Source: an uncultured Armatimonadota bacterium
GTDB taxonomy: Bacteria > Armatimonadota > Fimbriimonadia > Fimbriimonadales > Fimbriimonadaceae
NCBI GenBank assembly: GCA_903899015.1
Contig: CAIUHP010000028.1
Span: 108,230-172,229 of the forward strand
Direction: 5' to 3'
DNA: 64,000 nucleotides
Shown: positions 33,932-43,804 of the stretch, in pieces
Layout: every line of letters starts with the position of its first letter
How positions within the stretch are numbered: position 1 is the first letter of the stretch
Position numbers and translations under genes: made by a program
The notes under the pieces: model-generated
What the model was told of the DNA's origin: nothing
The model's database searches: none
The model's input: the letters and a program-made list of their open reading frames with translations, nothing else

Positions 33932-36900
33932 ATGGAATCTAAACCGATTTTCTACGATCCACACGGCAAGCGTCGGGTGAGAATGTCCAGACTTGCGGCC
34001 GCTGTAAGCATGATTGCAGCGGTGCTGAGCACGTTGTTTGCGGTCATTCTTTGTTTTACGATTCCTACCCTTCGAGATCCAGCCCCAAAGACACACAAGA
34101 ACTCAGGAATTCTCGGTGCGATCAATCCTAAAGACTCCACCCCTTCAATTTTCAACACGAAGGCTCGGAAAGACCTGTTTAGCGAAATCGCAAAATCGAA
34201 GACGAAGGTGAAGAAGCCACCTACCAAAGTGGAGAAAATTGTTGCCGGTTTCTACGCTCCATGGGAAGAATCGGGTCTTCATTCTCTTATTGCTTATAAG
34301 TCTCACCTAACTCATTTAATTCCGGCGTGGTTAACGCTTGGAACGGACGGCAAATCGATCGATTTTTCGGACTTCGATCTTGACGAAAACCCGAAGAATA
34401 TCGAGGTTCTTGAAGTGGCACGGTCGGCAGGATTGAGAATCATGCCGCTCATCAGCAACAGTAAATTAGGAGTTTGGAACCCGGATTCCGTTCATAAACT
34501 TCTGAACTCGAAGGAAGCTCAGAAAGCCATTGCGATCCGTCTGCGTGATTGGCTTCTGGCGAAAGAGAACAATTTCCAGGGCATCAATGTTGACCTTGAA
34601 AGCCTGGAAGACGATGACTACGACAAGCTTCCTGGCTTCTTAGATGAACTGAGAGCAGTCTTCTCACCGAAGGGACTGCGCGTTTCGACCGACGTTGAGG
34701 CGTTTACGACGAAGGAACAAGAGAAGCGCATTGCGGATGCTTCAGATTGGGTGATGCTCATGGCGTACGACGAGCATGCTGAAGAGGACTCAGCGGGCCC
34801 GATTGCGAGCATCGACTGGACCGAGAATGTTCTTGACCAAGCCCTGGAAGTCATTCCAGCCGAGAAGATCGTTCTTGGAATTGGCAACTATGCTTATGAT
34901 TGGAGTGAAAAGGGAGGACCCGCCGACAGCCTTAGCTATCAAGAAGCCCTCGACACCGCCAAGGGCTATAACGATGGAGCCCCAAAAGACGTTATTCGAT
35001 TTGATCAAGACAGCTTGAACAGCTCGTTCGTCTATCAAGACGACAATAACGTAATGCATTCGGTCTGGATGCTTGATGCAGCTTCCGCCTATAACCAATG
35101 GCTTTCTGCACGCGAGACTGGCATTCGTGGTGCTGCCGTTTGGGCACTTGGACAAGAGGATCCTGGTGTTTGGTCGTTCTTGGGAGCAACCGCCTTTACT
35201 CGGACCATGACTGTCAAGCCGATGGAAGTGGTGAAGTTCCCCTACTTCGTTTCGAACGAAGGGAAGGGCGAGATTCTGCAGGTCAAGGATTTCCCAAGTC
35301 AGGGAAGCAGAAAGTTCGAAACAAACCCCGAGTCAGGGCTTATCGTCAAACAGCAATATGAGGCCTATGCCTTTCCGTACGTGCTTAGCCATAGCGGTTA
35401 CGTTGCGAAGAAGCTGTGCCTAACCTTTGACGATGGTCCCGATCCGGTCTACACCCCCAAGATCTTAGATGTTCTTAAAGAGCTGAAGGTACCTGCCGTC
35501 TTTTTCGTGGTCGGAAAGAACGCAGAAGAACACTCAGACCTTATTAATCGAGAATATGACGAGGGGCATGAAGTTGGGAACCATACGTTTACGCATGCCA
35601 ACTTGGGCGATGTCGGAACCTTTCGAGCGAACCTTGAGATCAATGCTACTCAGCGGGCACTTGAGGCAATCTTAGGGAAGTCCACGACCCTATTTCGACC
35701 TCCATATAACGCAGACTCGGAGCCTTCAAGTAAAGAGGAGCTTGTTCCTGTTACCTTAGCTGCCGATCTCCATTACATCACGGTGGGTGAGAAGATTGAC
35801 CCCCAGGATTGGAACCTTAAGGTCGATCTTGGCGCAAGTAAGTCGCGTCCAAAGACGGCGGATGACATTGTCCACGACGTCATTACTCAAATTCGAAGGT
35901 CGGAAGCAACCGGAGATGAAGGCAACATTATTCTTCTGCATGACGCAGGAGGTAATCGCGATGCGACGGTAACAGCCCTCCGACAATTTGTTCCCATGCT
36001 GGAAAAGCAGGGGTTTGAATTCGTTTCCATTGCGAAACTGCTTGGTAAGCCCGCCTCACAAATCATGCCCGACATTTCTCCGCAGGAGAAATTTACGATC
36101 TGGCTGGATCGCATCGTTTTCGGCACGGTGTTCACTCTCGATTCTCTGCTGGCAATTGGATTTTTGAGTGCGATTTGGTTGGGCTTTGCTCGGCTGGCAT
36201 TTGTTACTCCGCTAGCACTTTTTCACCATCTGATTCAAAAAAATCGGTTCTTCCCACCTGACTTCCAGCCCACAGTGAGCGTTGTCATTGCGGCATTCAA
36301 CGAGGAGGCGGTTATTGCAAGAACCATCGCGAGCGTCCTCGGGTCACGTTATATTTTGCAGGAGATTATCGTCGTCGATGATGGCTCGACTGACGGAACT
36401 GCAGATGCAGTCTTGGCAGCATTTGGCGAGAACTCGGCCGTGCGTTTGATTCGCAGAGAAAATGGTGGAAAGTCGGCTGCGCTCAATGATGCGATTAGGG
36501 AGTGCCAGTCAGAAGTCATTGTCTCGCTCGATGCGGACACCCAGCTTGATCCAGATGCGATCGGATATCTAGTTCGTCACTTCTGTGATGAGAAAGTTGC
36601 CGCGGTCGCTGGAAACGTAAAGGTTGGCAACCAAGTGAACATTCTAACCCAGTGGCAAGCGGTGGAGTACACAACTAGCCAGAACATCGATCGCCGAGCG
36701 TATGCACTTTTGAATAGTATCACGGTCGTTCCAGGCGCAATCGGAGCTTGGCGCCGATCGTCAGTGGAGCAGGCAGGTATGTATGTTAGCGACACACTGG
36801 CAGAAGATATGGACCTCACTTGGAGGCTCCGTCGCTTAGGTTTGAAGCTAGAGAACGAGCCAAAGGCACTCGCCTACACCGAAGCACCTGAAAGCTTCTC

Positions 36901-37414
36901 TGCTTTCTTCCGCCAGAGATTTCGATGGGCTTACGGAACGCTTCAGTGCCTCTGGAAGCACCGCTCAGGGTTATTCCACAACGGCTTCTTTGGTTGGTTT
37001 GCTTTGCCGACGCTTTGGCTCTTTCAAATCGTTTTCCAGGCTCTCGCACCGTTGGTCGACCTTCAGCTACTGTATTCCTTCATCGGTTTCGTGGTTGCTT
37101 ACATCGAGTACCGCATGCATCCGACAGCCGAGCTCTCTTCATTACCTTCCGCTTCCGCTTCGATGGCCCAGGTTGGGTTCCTATACGCGGTGTTCTTCCT
37201 TGCTGAACTGTTAGCCGGGATGATCGCTTACCGACTTGAAAAGGAGAAATTTGCCGCACTCTGGTGGCTTTTCTTACAACGGTTTGCATACCGGCAGATC
37301 ATGTACGGAGTGGTTTATAAGTCCATCCTCCGCGCCATCGGAGGTAACCGTCAAGGCTGGGGCAAGATGGATCGAAAGGGAACTGTAAACTTGCCTATTT
37401 CAGGCAAGAAGTAA
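33932..37414 (+). CDS. Three-domain polysaccharide enzyme: GH18-like, NodB deacetylase and GT2 synthase
   Basis: An 1,160-residue membrane protein. After an N-terminal helix (about residues 16-38) comes a GH18-like TIM barrel (about 100-425). Its catalytic strand is FQGINVDLESLEDDDYD near residue 217, keeping Asp and Glu of the DxxDxDxE pattern only in part. A NodB polysaccharide deacetylase follows at about 490-690 (LCLTFDDGPDPVYTPKIL, then GHEVGNHTFTHANLG), with the metal-binding Asp and HxxxH. A helix near 715-745 leads to a GT2 processive glycosyltransferase from 780 (VSVVIAAFNEE, DDGSTDGT, SLDADTQLD, EDMDLTWRLRRLG, QRFRWAYGT). Helices near the end complete the channel. The layout resembles PgaB and PgaC joined in one chain, suggesting an exported, partly deacetylated poly-N-acetylhexosamine. 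Confidence 0.88.
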   Translation: MESKPIFYDPHGKRRVRMSRLAAAVSMIAAVLSTLFAVILCFTIPTLRDPAPKTHKNSGILGAINPKDSTPSIFNTKARKDLFSEIAKSKTKVKKPPTKVEKIVAGFYAPWEESGLHSLIAYKSHLTHLIPAWLTLGTDGKSIDFSDFDLDENPKNIEVLEVARSAGLRIMPLISNSKLGVWNPDSVHKLLNSKEAQKAIAIRLRDWLLAKENNFQGINVDLESLEDDDYDKLPGFLDELRAVFSPKGLRVSTDVEAFTTKEQEKRIADASDWVMLMAYDEHAEEDSAGPIASIDWTENVLDQALEVIPAEKIVLGIGNYAYDWSEKGGPADSLSYQEALDTAKGYNDGAPKDVIRFDQDSLNSSFVYQDDNNVMHSVWMLDAASAYNQWLSARETGIRGAAVWALGQEDPGVWSFLGATAFTRTMTVKPMEVVKFPYFVSNEGKGEILQVKDFPSQGSRKFETNPESGLIVKQQYEAYAFPYVLSHSGYVAKKLCLTFDDGPDPVYTPKILDVLKELKVPAVFFVVGKNAEEHSDLINREYDEGHEVGNHTFTHANLGDVGTFRANLEINATQRALEAILGKSTTLFRPPYNADSEPSSKEELVPVTLAADLHYITVGEKIDPQDWNLKVDLGASKSRPKTADDIVHDVITQIRRSEATGDEGNIILLHDAGGNRDATVTALRQFVPMLEKQGFEFVSIAKLLGKPASQIMPDISPQEKFTIWLDRIVFGTVFTLDSLLAIGFLSAIWLGFARLAFVTPLALFHHLIQKNRFFPPDFQPTVSVVIAAFNEEAVIARTIASVLGSRYILQEIIVVDDGSTDGTADAVLAAFGENSAVRLIRRENGGKSAALNDAIRECQSEVIVSLDADTQLDPDAIGYLVRHFCDEKVAAVAGNVKVGNQVNILTQWQAVEYTTSQNIDRRAYALLNSITVVPGAIGAWRRSSVEQAGMYVSDTLAEDMDLTWRLRRLGLKLENEPKALAYTEAPESFSAFFRQRFRWAYGTLQCLWKHRSGLFHNGFFGWFALPTLWLFQIVFQALAPLVDLQLLYSFIGFVVAYIEYRMHPTAELSSLPSASASMAQVGFLYAVFFLAELLAGMIAYRLEKEKFAALWWLFLQRFAYRQIMYGVVYKSILRAIGGNRQGWGKMDRKGTVNLPISGKK

Positions 37415-37647
37415 ACAGGGGAAGTCAGGCGGCAGTTTTCAGCTCTCCGGAAAAGACTCGGTTTCGAGAAGGCGTTACTGCTTTCTAGGAATTGAGAATG
37501 GAGTCTTCCGTTGATGTCCTCCTTGTGCGACCCTGCCAAATGAATGTTCAGTGGCATGAGCTTGGGCCCACGAAGTCAAATAGTGACTGGTGCACGGGCG
37601 ATTGGCGGAGAGCCTGGAGGTCGGAGTTTTAATGGGCCAAAGTAAAT
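37415..37647. other. Gap between the GT2 fusion gene and tRNA-Arg, no gene seen
   Basis: These 233 bases hold no supported reading frame and no strong terminator. The region after the tRNA 3' end on the minus strand contains GGGCCA-N7-TGGCCC overlapping the tRNA end, too weak to call as a terminator. Confidence 0.5.
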
Positions 37648-37723
37648 TGGCCCGGACGAAGGGACTCGAACCCCCAACCCTCAGTTCCGAAGACTGATGC
37701 TCTATCCATTGAGCTACGTCCGG
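37648..37723 (-). tRNA. tRNA-Arg (TCG)
   Basis: A 76-base cloverleaf on the minus strand. Acceptor CCGGACG pairs with CGTCCGG, then D-arm TAGCTCAATGG, anticodon stem TCAGT/ACTGA with loop CTTCGGA (anticodon TCG), T-arm GGTTCGAGTCC, discriminator G and encoded CCA. It reads CGA, the favoured arginine codon of this DNA. Confidence 0.95.
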
Positions 37724-37734
37724 CTAGGCCATAG

Positions 37735-37740
37735 ATTGTA
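37735..37740 (-). promoter_or_regulatory. -10 box of tRNA-Arg
   Basis: On the minus strand TACAAT lies 11 bases before the tRNA 5' end. Only a weak -35 (TGGAAG) sits 17 bases upstream. Confidence 0.55.
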
Positions 37741-37796
37741 CCCTCCAGAGCCTGAATCTTCCAGGGTTTGGAGCACGAAAAATCGAAGAATCCACT

Positions 37797-39266
37797 CTAA
37801 CAAAATTGAGCTTCGGGGGAAGCGAAGAGAACCTTGCTGAGTTTTCGCATTGAAACGGACGCTTGATTCATGTTTGCGAAAGCTTTTTTAGGAGTCCCAA
37901 GCGCGTCGAGTTCTTTGGCGAGGATGTCTCTCTTTGCCTTCGGAAGATCGACGTCGAATGCATCAAGTATGCCGGCGATACTCTCTGCTGACGTCTTGTT
38001 AGCGTGCTCGGCAACAAGATGCTCCATGAGGAGTTTCGCGGGAGCTCCCGCTTTGCCACGGGGACTGAATAGGAAATCTTGCCATCGTATGCGTTCCAGC
38101 ATCGTGGCAGTGGTAAGCCAGGCAGATCCCCATTTCCAACCGCTTACGTCGAACGGGAAAAGTAGGTCCATGCCTTGATTGCGCATCGTTCGACCGAGTT
38201 GACCGATCTCGTCACCCGCCACGGGCAACATCGATTGAGTTGGAAGCGCATGAACGTCACGTCGTGCCGCAAGACTCGTGCTCGCGCCAACCTGCCTGAG
38301 TTGGCCGACACAAAAATCAACCGGGCTCTTAACTCGAGTTCCCACACATTGGTCGCTCCAGAACTCGTTTGAATGAGCCATTGCAGTGAGGAAAGGCTTG
38401 ATCTTAAGATCGCCCTTGAACCAGATCTTTACAAATTTATCGACGGTGGCGGGAGAGGGGTAGTCGTAAGCGAAATAGCTGAAAAGTTTGGTAACCATCC
38501 TCTTCGCAGTGATCGGATGATAGGCGAGCATCTTCATGAAGCTCTCTGCATCGTATGCCGCAGTTTTGCCCAAAATCGTTTTATGCCCGAAGTCTCTCAT
38601 TTCAGGAGAAAAACTCGATGCGACAAGGGGCCATCCGAATTCCATTGCTCCTTGGATTTTTTGATTTTGATCCCCTCCAAGTCGCTCGTAGATGGGATAT
38701 CTCAGACTCCAGCCGAGCAAGCAGCGGGAGGCCTCTTGGACATCTTTCTCGGTGTAGTTTCCAATCCCGAGAGTAAACAACTCCATGACTTCACGGGCAA
38801 AATTCTCATTTGGATGCCCAGGGACGCTTTGATCGGTGTCGAGCCACTTGAGCATTGCTGGTGTTTTGCTCACCTCGAAGAGTAGCGTCGAGAAGCTTCC
38901 GCTTGCGTTTTCACGCAAGACGTCCAAATAGGTGTGCATCAAGGGGCCAAAATCGCATTTGGAACCGCTGATGGCGAAGTGATTGTGCCAAAACAACGTC
39001 AACTTTTCTTCAAGCGGGCGGTCAGTCGTGACCATTCGATAATGCCACCAACTTCGAACACGGGTGGGATCGAGGCCGTATTTCCCATCCTGTTGGACGT
39101 ACCATTCCCAGACTTGCGGCGTGGGGCCAACCGGAACTTTTTCGTAATTGATCAGGCGATCAATTGTGCCTTCGACACCAAGAGGCAGGTACTTGTCGAG
39201 CTCCATGCGTCCTGCACCAAGCCCAAAACGTCTAAGAAGATGAGAAACCTTCTGCTCTGCAACCAT
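37797..39266 (-). CDS. DUF1800 domain-containing protein
   Basis: A 489-residue protein of the DUF1800 family. Its blocks are LLRRFGLGAGRMELDKY near the start, LTLFWHNHFAISGSK, HPNENFAREVMELFTLGIGN and DVQEASRCLLGW. Members are widespread in Planctomycetes, Armatimonadetes and Bacteroidetes, usually next to a DUF1501 sulfatase-like gene, and are thought to be exported or envelope-associated. Here no DUF1501 partner is adjacent, so it is an orphan. No signal peptide is evident at the ATG at 39266. Biochemical function is unknown. The next gene upstream is in the opposite direction. Confidence 0.9.
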   Translation of the reverse strand: MVAEQKVSHLLRRFGLGAGRMELDKYLPLGVEGTIDRLINYEKVPVGPTPQVWEWYVQQDGKYGLDPTRVRSWWHYRMVTTDRPLEEKLTLFWHNHFAISGSKCDFGPLMHTYLDVLRENASGSFSTLLFEVSKTPAMLKWLDTDQSVPGHPNENFAREVMELFTLGIGNYTEKDVQEASRCLLGWSLRYPIYERLGGDQNQKIQGAMEFGWPLVASSFSPEMRDFGHKTILGKTAAYDAESFMKMLAYHPITAKRMVTKLFSYFAYDYPSPATVDKFVKIWFKGDLKIKPFLTAMAHSNEFWSDQCVGTRVKSPVDFCVGQLRQVGASTSLAARRDVHALPTQSMLPVAGDEIGQLGRTMRNQGMDLLFPFDVSGWKWGSAWLTTATMLERIRWQDFLFSPRGKAGAPAKLLMEHLVAEHANKTSAESIAGILDAFDVDLPKAKRDILAKELDALGTPKKAFANMNQASVSMRKLSKVLFASPEAQFC

Positions 39267-39638
39267 TTATGTACACCGGTCAAACAGGAAAACGAGTTCA
39301 TTGTCCATTAGTTCAGTGAAAATCCAAAAATACGGGGTCATTTTTGGTAGATCACCATGAAGTAAATCGAACGAAGTTTGTTTAAGGTTAAGTTCTCATT
39401 TCAGAACTCAGGGAGTTTAACGAGGACATCGTCAAGTTGCCTTGGTGTCTGCCGACTCACAACCGATTTTCACTAGTCGTATTGGAGAATTAAGTTCAAT
39501 TTGGGTAGATGAAACACTTATCCATGACAAAGGAGTCTGCTGAAATCCTCGCAATTTCTTTTTTCGAAAGGCGAAACATAGCCTAAGAACGTTTAAGAGG
39601 TTAATAATCTCGTGCAGCGCACAGAACACTAAATTCCA
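39267..39638. other. Divergent intergenic region, no supported gene
   Basis: These 372 bases separate DUF1800 from the small gene at 39639. A 20-codon frame starting at 39523 is too short to support. TAAATT at 39630-39635, three bases before the next ATG, could be a -10 box for leaderless transcription, but no -35 matches. Confidence 0.55.
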
Positions 39639-39947
39639 ATGAGCCAGACGCTAACCCTTCCACTCCTCGGACTCGACGAAACGTTTCCAGACCAGCTTTA
39701 TGTCTTGCATCATCCTGCAAGCAACCGATACGGTTGTTTTCAGCATGAGGGTATCCATGGTTTAGCCTGCTTCAGTACGGAGGAAGGTGCGATTCGGTTT
39801 GCTGAATGGATCGAACTCTCGGGGATGAAGACGAACGAAGTCAATTTTGACGAGGCACGCGAACTGGCCAAAGATCGACCCCTGCCAGTCGTTTCGTTAA
39901 TGTTGCTTGACGCAATCAACAATCCTAAGATTCACTTCGTACGCTGA
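39639..39947 (+). CDS. Small protein of unknown function
   Basis: A 102-residue acidic soluble protein without signal peptide or membrane helix. It alternates strand-like and helix-like segments (LYVLHHPASNRYGCFQHEG, then EEGAIRFAEWIELSG, then DEARELAKDRPLPVVSLML). The mixed pattern resembles small SseB-like or ligand-binding folds, but I see no motif that settles it. It has a good codon pattern, an intergenic region in front and an intrinsic terminator 23 bases after its stop, so it is probably a real single-gene unit. Confidence 0.7.
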   Translation: MSQTLTLPLLGLDETFPDQLYVLHHPASNRYGCFQHEGIHGLACFSTEEGAIRFAEWIELSGMKTNEVNFDEARELAKDRPLPVVSLMLLDAINNPKIHFVR

Positions 39948-39969
39948 TTGCGCGATCAGTTTTGGAATT

Positions 39970-39998
39970 GGGGGCTCTCATTTGGAGCCTCCTTTTTT
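39970..39998 (+). terminator. Terminator after the 39639 gene
   Basis: Stem GGGGGCTC / GAGCCTCC (8 bp, one G-T) with a seven-base loop and six T residues. Confidence 0.85.
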
Positions 39999-40115
39999 AT
40001 TTGTGAACCGAGGGACCGTTCATGTATCTGACCAGCATGTGACGGCCGGCTATCCTCAACTGTTCATGAAAAGAGAAGGATATTGGCACTCTCCCTGCCT
40101 TTTTGCTAATTCTTG

Positions 40116-40146
40116 TTGACGAATGAGGGTCCTCAGACAGTAGAAT
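40116..40146 (+). promoter_or_regulatory. Possible groESL promoter
   Basis: TTGACG (40116-40121) and TAGAAT (40141-40146) with a 19-base spacer. The CIRCE-like element starts on the next base, so transcription would begin inside the operator. Confidence 0.55.
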
Positions 40147-40173
40147 TTAGCAGTCGGGGCTTGCGACTGCTAG
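40147..40173 (+). promoter_or_regulatory. CIRCE-like HrcA operator with a mirrored base change
   Basis: TTAGCAGTC, nine bases, then GACTGCTAG. The CIRCE consensus is TTAGCACTC-N9-GAGTGCTAA. Position 7 of the left arm and its partner in the right arm are both changed, so dyad symmetry is kept. The last base of the right arm is G instead of A. Location between promoter and groES is as expected for HrcA repression. Confidence 0.85.
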
Positions 40174-40211
40174 CCCTCATTAACTTTTGAGAATTCGGGA
40201 GACAAAGGAAT

Positions 40212-40502
40212 ATGGCAAATTTAAAGCCACTCGGCGATAAGGTCGTCGTTCAGCTCATCGAGCAAGAAGAGAAAACCGCATCCGGCATCTTTTTGCCAGA
40301 CAGCGCAAAGAAGAAGCCCCAAGAGGGCAAGGTTATCGCCACCGGTAACGGTCGGGTACTCGACAACGGCGAGCGAAATCAACTCAACGTTAAGGTCGGC
40401 GATCGAGTCTTGTTCAGCAAATACGGCGGAAACGAAGTTTCAGTCGACGGCCAGGACTACACGATCCTTGACGAGGATCAGATCTACGCAATTCTCAGCT
40501 AG
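40212..40502 (+). CDS. groES: Co-chaperonin GroES
   Basis: A 96-residue Hsp10 that caps the GroEL chamber. It shows the family pattern [20 protein letters not shown], the mobile loop [15 protein letters not shown] and the roof region, ending [14 protein letters not shown]. Length is standard. Upstream lie a ribosome-binding site (GGGAGACAAAGGA) and the CIRCE-like operator. It is followed after 70 bases by groEL in the same unit. Expression is probably heat-inducible through HrcA, whose gene is not in the window. Confidence 0.97.
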   Translation: MANLKPLGDKVVVQLIEQEEKTASGIFLPDSAKKKPQEGKVIATGNGRVLDNGERNQLNVKVGDRVLFSKYGGNEVSVDGQDYTILDEDQIYAILS

Positions 40503-40560
40503 GGACGAATTGAAGTTGGCACTCCACAATCGGAGCCAGCTTCAGACCCTAAGTATTTAA

Positions 40561-42207
<1,647 letters not shown>

Positions 42208-42227
42208 TCGGTCTAACGACCAAATTG

Positions 42228-42267
42228 TTGAGGCTCGGAAGCGAAAGCTCCGAGCCTCAATTTTTTT
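42228..42267 (+). terminator. Terminator after groEL
   Basis: A 12-bp perfect stem (TTGAGGCTCGGA / TCCGAGCCTCAA), nine-base loop and seven T residues. Confidence 0.94.
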
Positions 42268-42294
42268 GATCACCTAACCGGGTAAAAGCTTGGT

Positions 42295-43539
42295 ATGCCC
42301 GTTTTCGATCGAGCCAAAGCCGTTTATGCTGATTGGGGAGTTGATGTAGAAGCAGCTATCCAGAAAGCCTTGTCCGTTCCCATTTCAATTCATTGCTGGC
42401 AAGCCGACGATGTGTCTGGCTTTGAGGTACACGAAGGATCGACCGATTCGGGTGGAATCATGGCCACCGGCAACTATCCCGGACGGGCTCGGAACGGAGA
42501 TGAACTGCGCCAAGACTATGACCGCGTACTCTCACTCGTTCCAGGTGTTCACCGAGCTAACCTTCACGCCATTTACGCCGAAACCAACGGCCAGTTAGTT
42601 GGAAGAGACGAGTTACAAGTTGAGCACTTTGCTCGCTGGATCGACTGGGCAAAGCATCAAGGAATTAAGCTGGACTTCAACCCAACTTATTTCGCACACC
42701 CTAAAGCAGCATCTGGCTACACGCTATCGAGTGCTGATCCCGAGATTCAGTCCTTCTGGATTCGCCATGGGATTGTCTGTCGAAACATTGCGAGCGGCAT
42801 GGCCCAAGAGTTGGGCGGCGAGTGCGTCATCAACCACTGGATTCCAGATGGTGCAAAAGATGCCACCGTTGATCGTTGGGGACCTCGCAAACGTCTTATC
42901 GAAGCATACGATGAAATCTTGAATGACCCTCTCGATGGTTGCACGGATGCCGTTGAAAGCAAGCTTTTTGGACTCGGATCGGAAGATTATGTTGTCGGTT
43001 CGTTTGAGTTTTACTTAAGCTATGCGATTGCTCGAAAGGTGATTTTCTGTCTCGATATGGGGCACTTTCACCCGACGGAGACGATTGCCGACAAGTTATC
43101 GTCCATCCTTCAGTTCCAGGATCGAGTCCTTCTGCATACCAGCCGACCGATGCGATGGGATAGCGATCACGTTGTACTTTTCAGCGATGATCTTAAGAAC
43201 GTATTCAATGAATTGACTCGCGGCCAAGCCCTAGACCGAGCCATTATCGCACTCGACTTCTTTGATGCCAGTATCAATCGAATTGGTGCTTACGTAGTTG
43301 GAATCCGCTCGACCCGAAAGGCAATTTTGAACGCTTTACTTGAGCCAACTGCGCAATTACAAACCTTGGAACTTCACGGTAAGAACGCCCAGAAACTTGG
43401 CTTGCTAGAAGAAGCTAAGACGCTTCCATTTGGAGCGATTTGGGACGAACTCTGCCTTCGCGCGGGCGTTCCAGTTGGCAAGGCTTGGATTGACGAGATG
43501 GAAAGCTACGAAACAAATGTTTTGAGCAAACGCGTCTAA
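42295..43539 (+). CDS. rhaA: L-rhamnose isomerase
   Basis: A 414-residue TIM-barrel sugar isomerase of the RhaA family, converting L-rhamnose to L-rhamnulose with Mn2+. The matching blocks are ISIHCWQADDVSGFE, GNYPGRARNGDELRQDY, LDFNPTYFAHPKA and a metal-site region with CLDMGHFHPTE. The length is close to typical bacterial RhaA. It lies just after the groEL terminator, with a short leader. No rhamnulokinase or aldolase follows; the next two genes are unknowns. It may supply rhamnose catabolism with enzymes elsewhere, or act on a related sugar. Confidence 0.92.
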   Translation: MPVFDRAKAVYADWGVDVEAAIQKALSVPISIHCWQADDVSGFEVHEGSTDSGGIMATGNYPGRARNGDELRQDYDRVLSLVPGVHRANLHAIYAETNGQLVGRDELQVEHFARWIDWAKHQGIKLDFNPTYFAHPKAASGYTLSSADPEIQSFWIRHGIVCRNIASGMAQELGGECVINHWIPDGAKDATVDRWGPRKRLIEAYDEILNDPLDGCTDAVESKLFGLGSEDYVVGSFEFYLSYAIARKVIFCLDMGHFHPTETIADKLSSILQFQDRVLLHTSRPMRWDSDHVVLFSDDLKNVFNELTRGQALDRAIIALDFFDASINRIGAYVVGIRSTRKAILNALLEPTAQLQTLELHGKNAQKLGLLEEAKTLPFGAIWDELCLRAGVPVGKAWIDEMESYETNVLSKRV

Positions 43540-43544
43540 CAAAA

Positions 43545-43796
43545 ATGAACTCGAATTATCCGAGTGCCTCGCAGGCGATTCGAAACATCGCTGACCTCAA
43601 ACTTGCCTATGAGGTTGTGCATGTAGATCGCCTGTTTCGGATTTTTAAATTTGAATCTCCTTACGTGAGCGGTTCGGAATATTGGGTTGTTAACGAAAAG
43701 GGCTTCCTCTGGGAGCCCGCAACCAGCCTCGAAGATGCGTTGAAGTACCTTCAATCTGATGAAGCGATTGAATATCAATCCGGTGCATTAAGCTAA
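43545..43796 (+). CDS. Small protein of unknown function
   Basis: An 83-residue soluble protein five bases after rhaA, so probably in its transcript. It has alternating short strands and helices (LAYEVVHVDRLFRIFKFES, EYWVVNEKGFLWEPATSLED). There is no signal peptide, membrane helix or metal motif. I do not recognise the family. Tight spacing and good codon use support a real gene. Confidence 0.65.
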   Translation: MNSNYPSASQAIRNIADLKLAYEVVHVDRLFRIFKFESPYVSGSEYWVVNEKGFLWEPATSLEDALKYLQSDEAIEYQSGALS

Positions 43797-43804
43797 ATTA
43801 GGGA

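Noticed and set aside
37471..37650. Terminator of the GT2 fusion gene
   Set aside because: No stem with a T-run could be found between 37415 and the tRNA.
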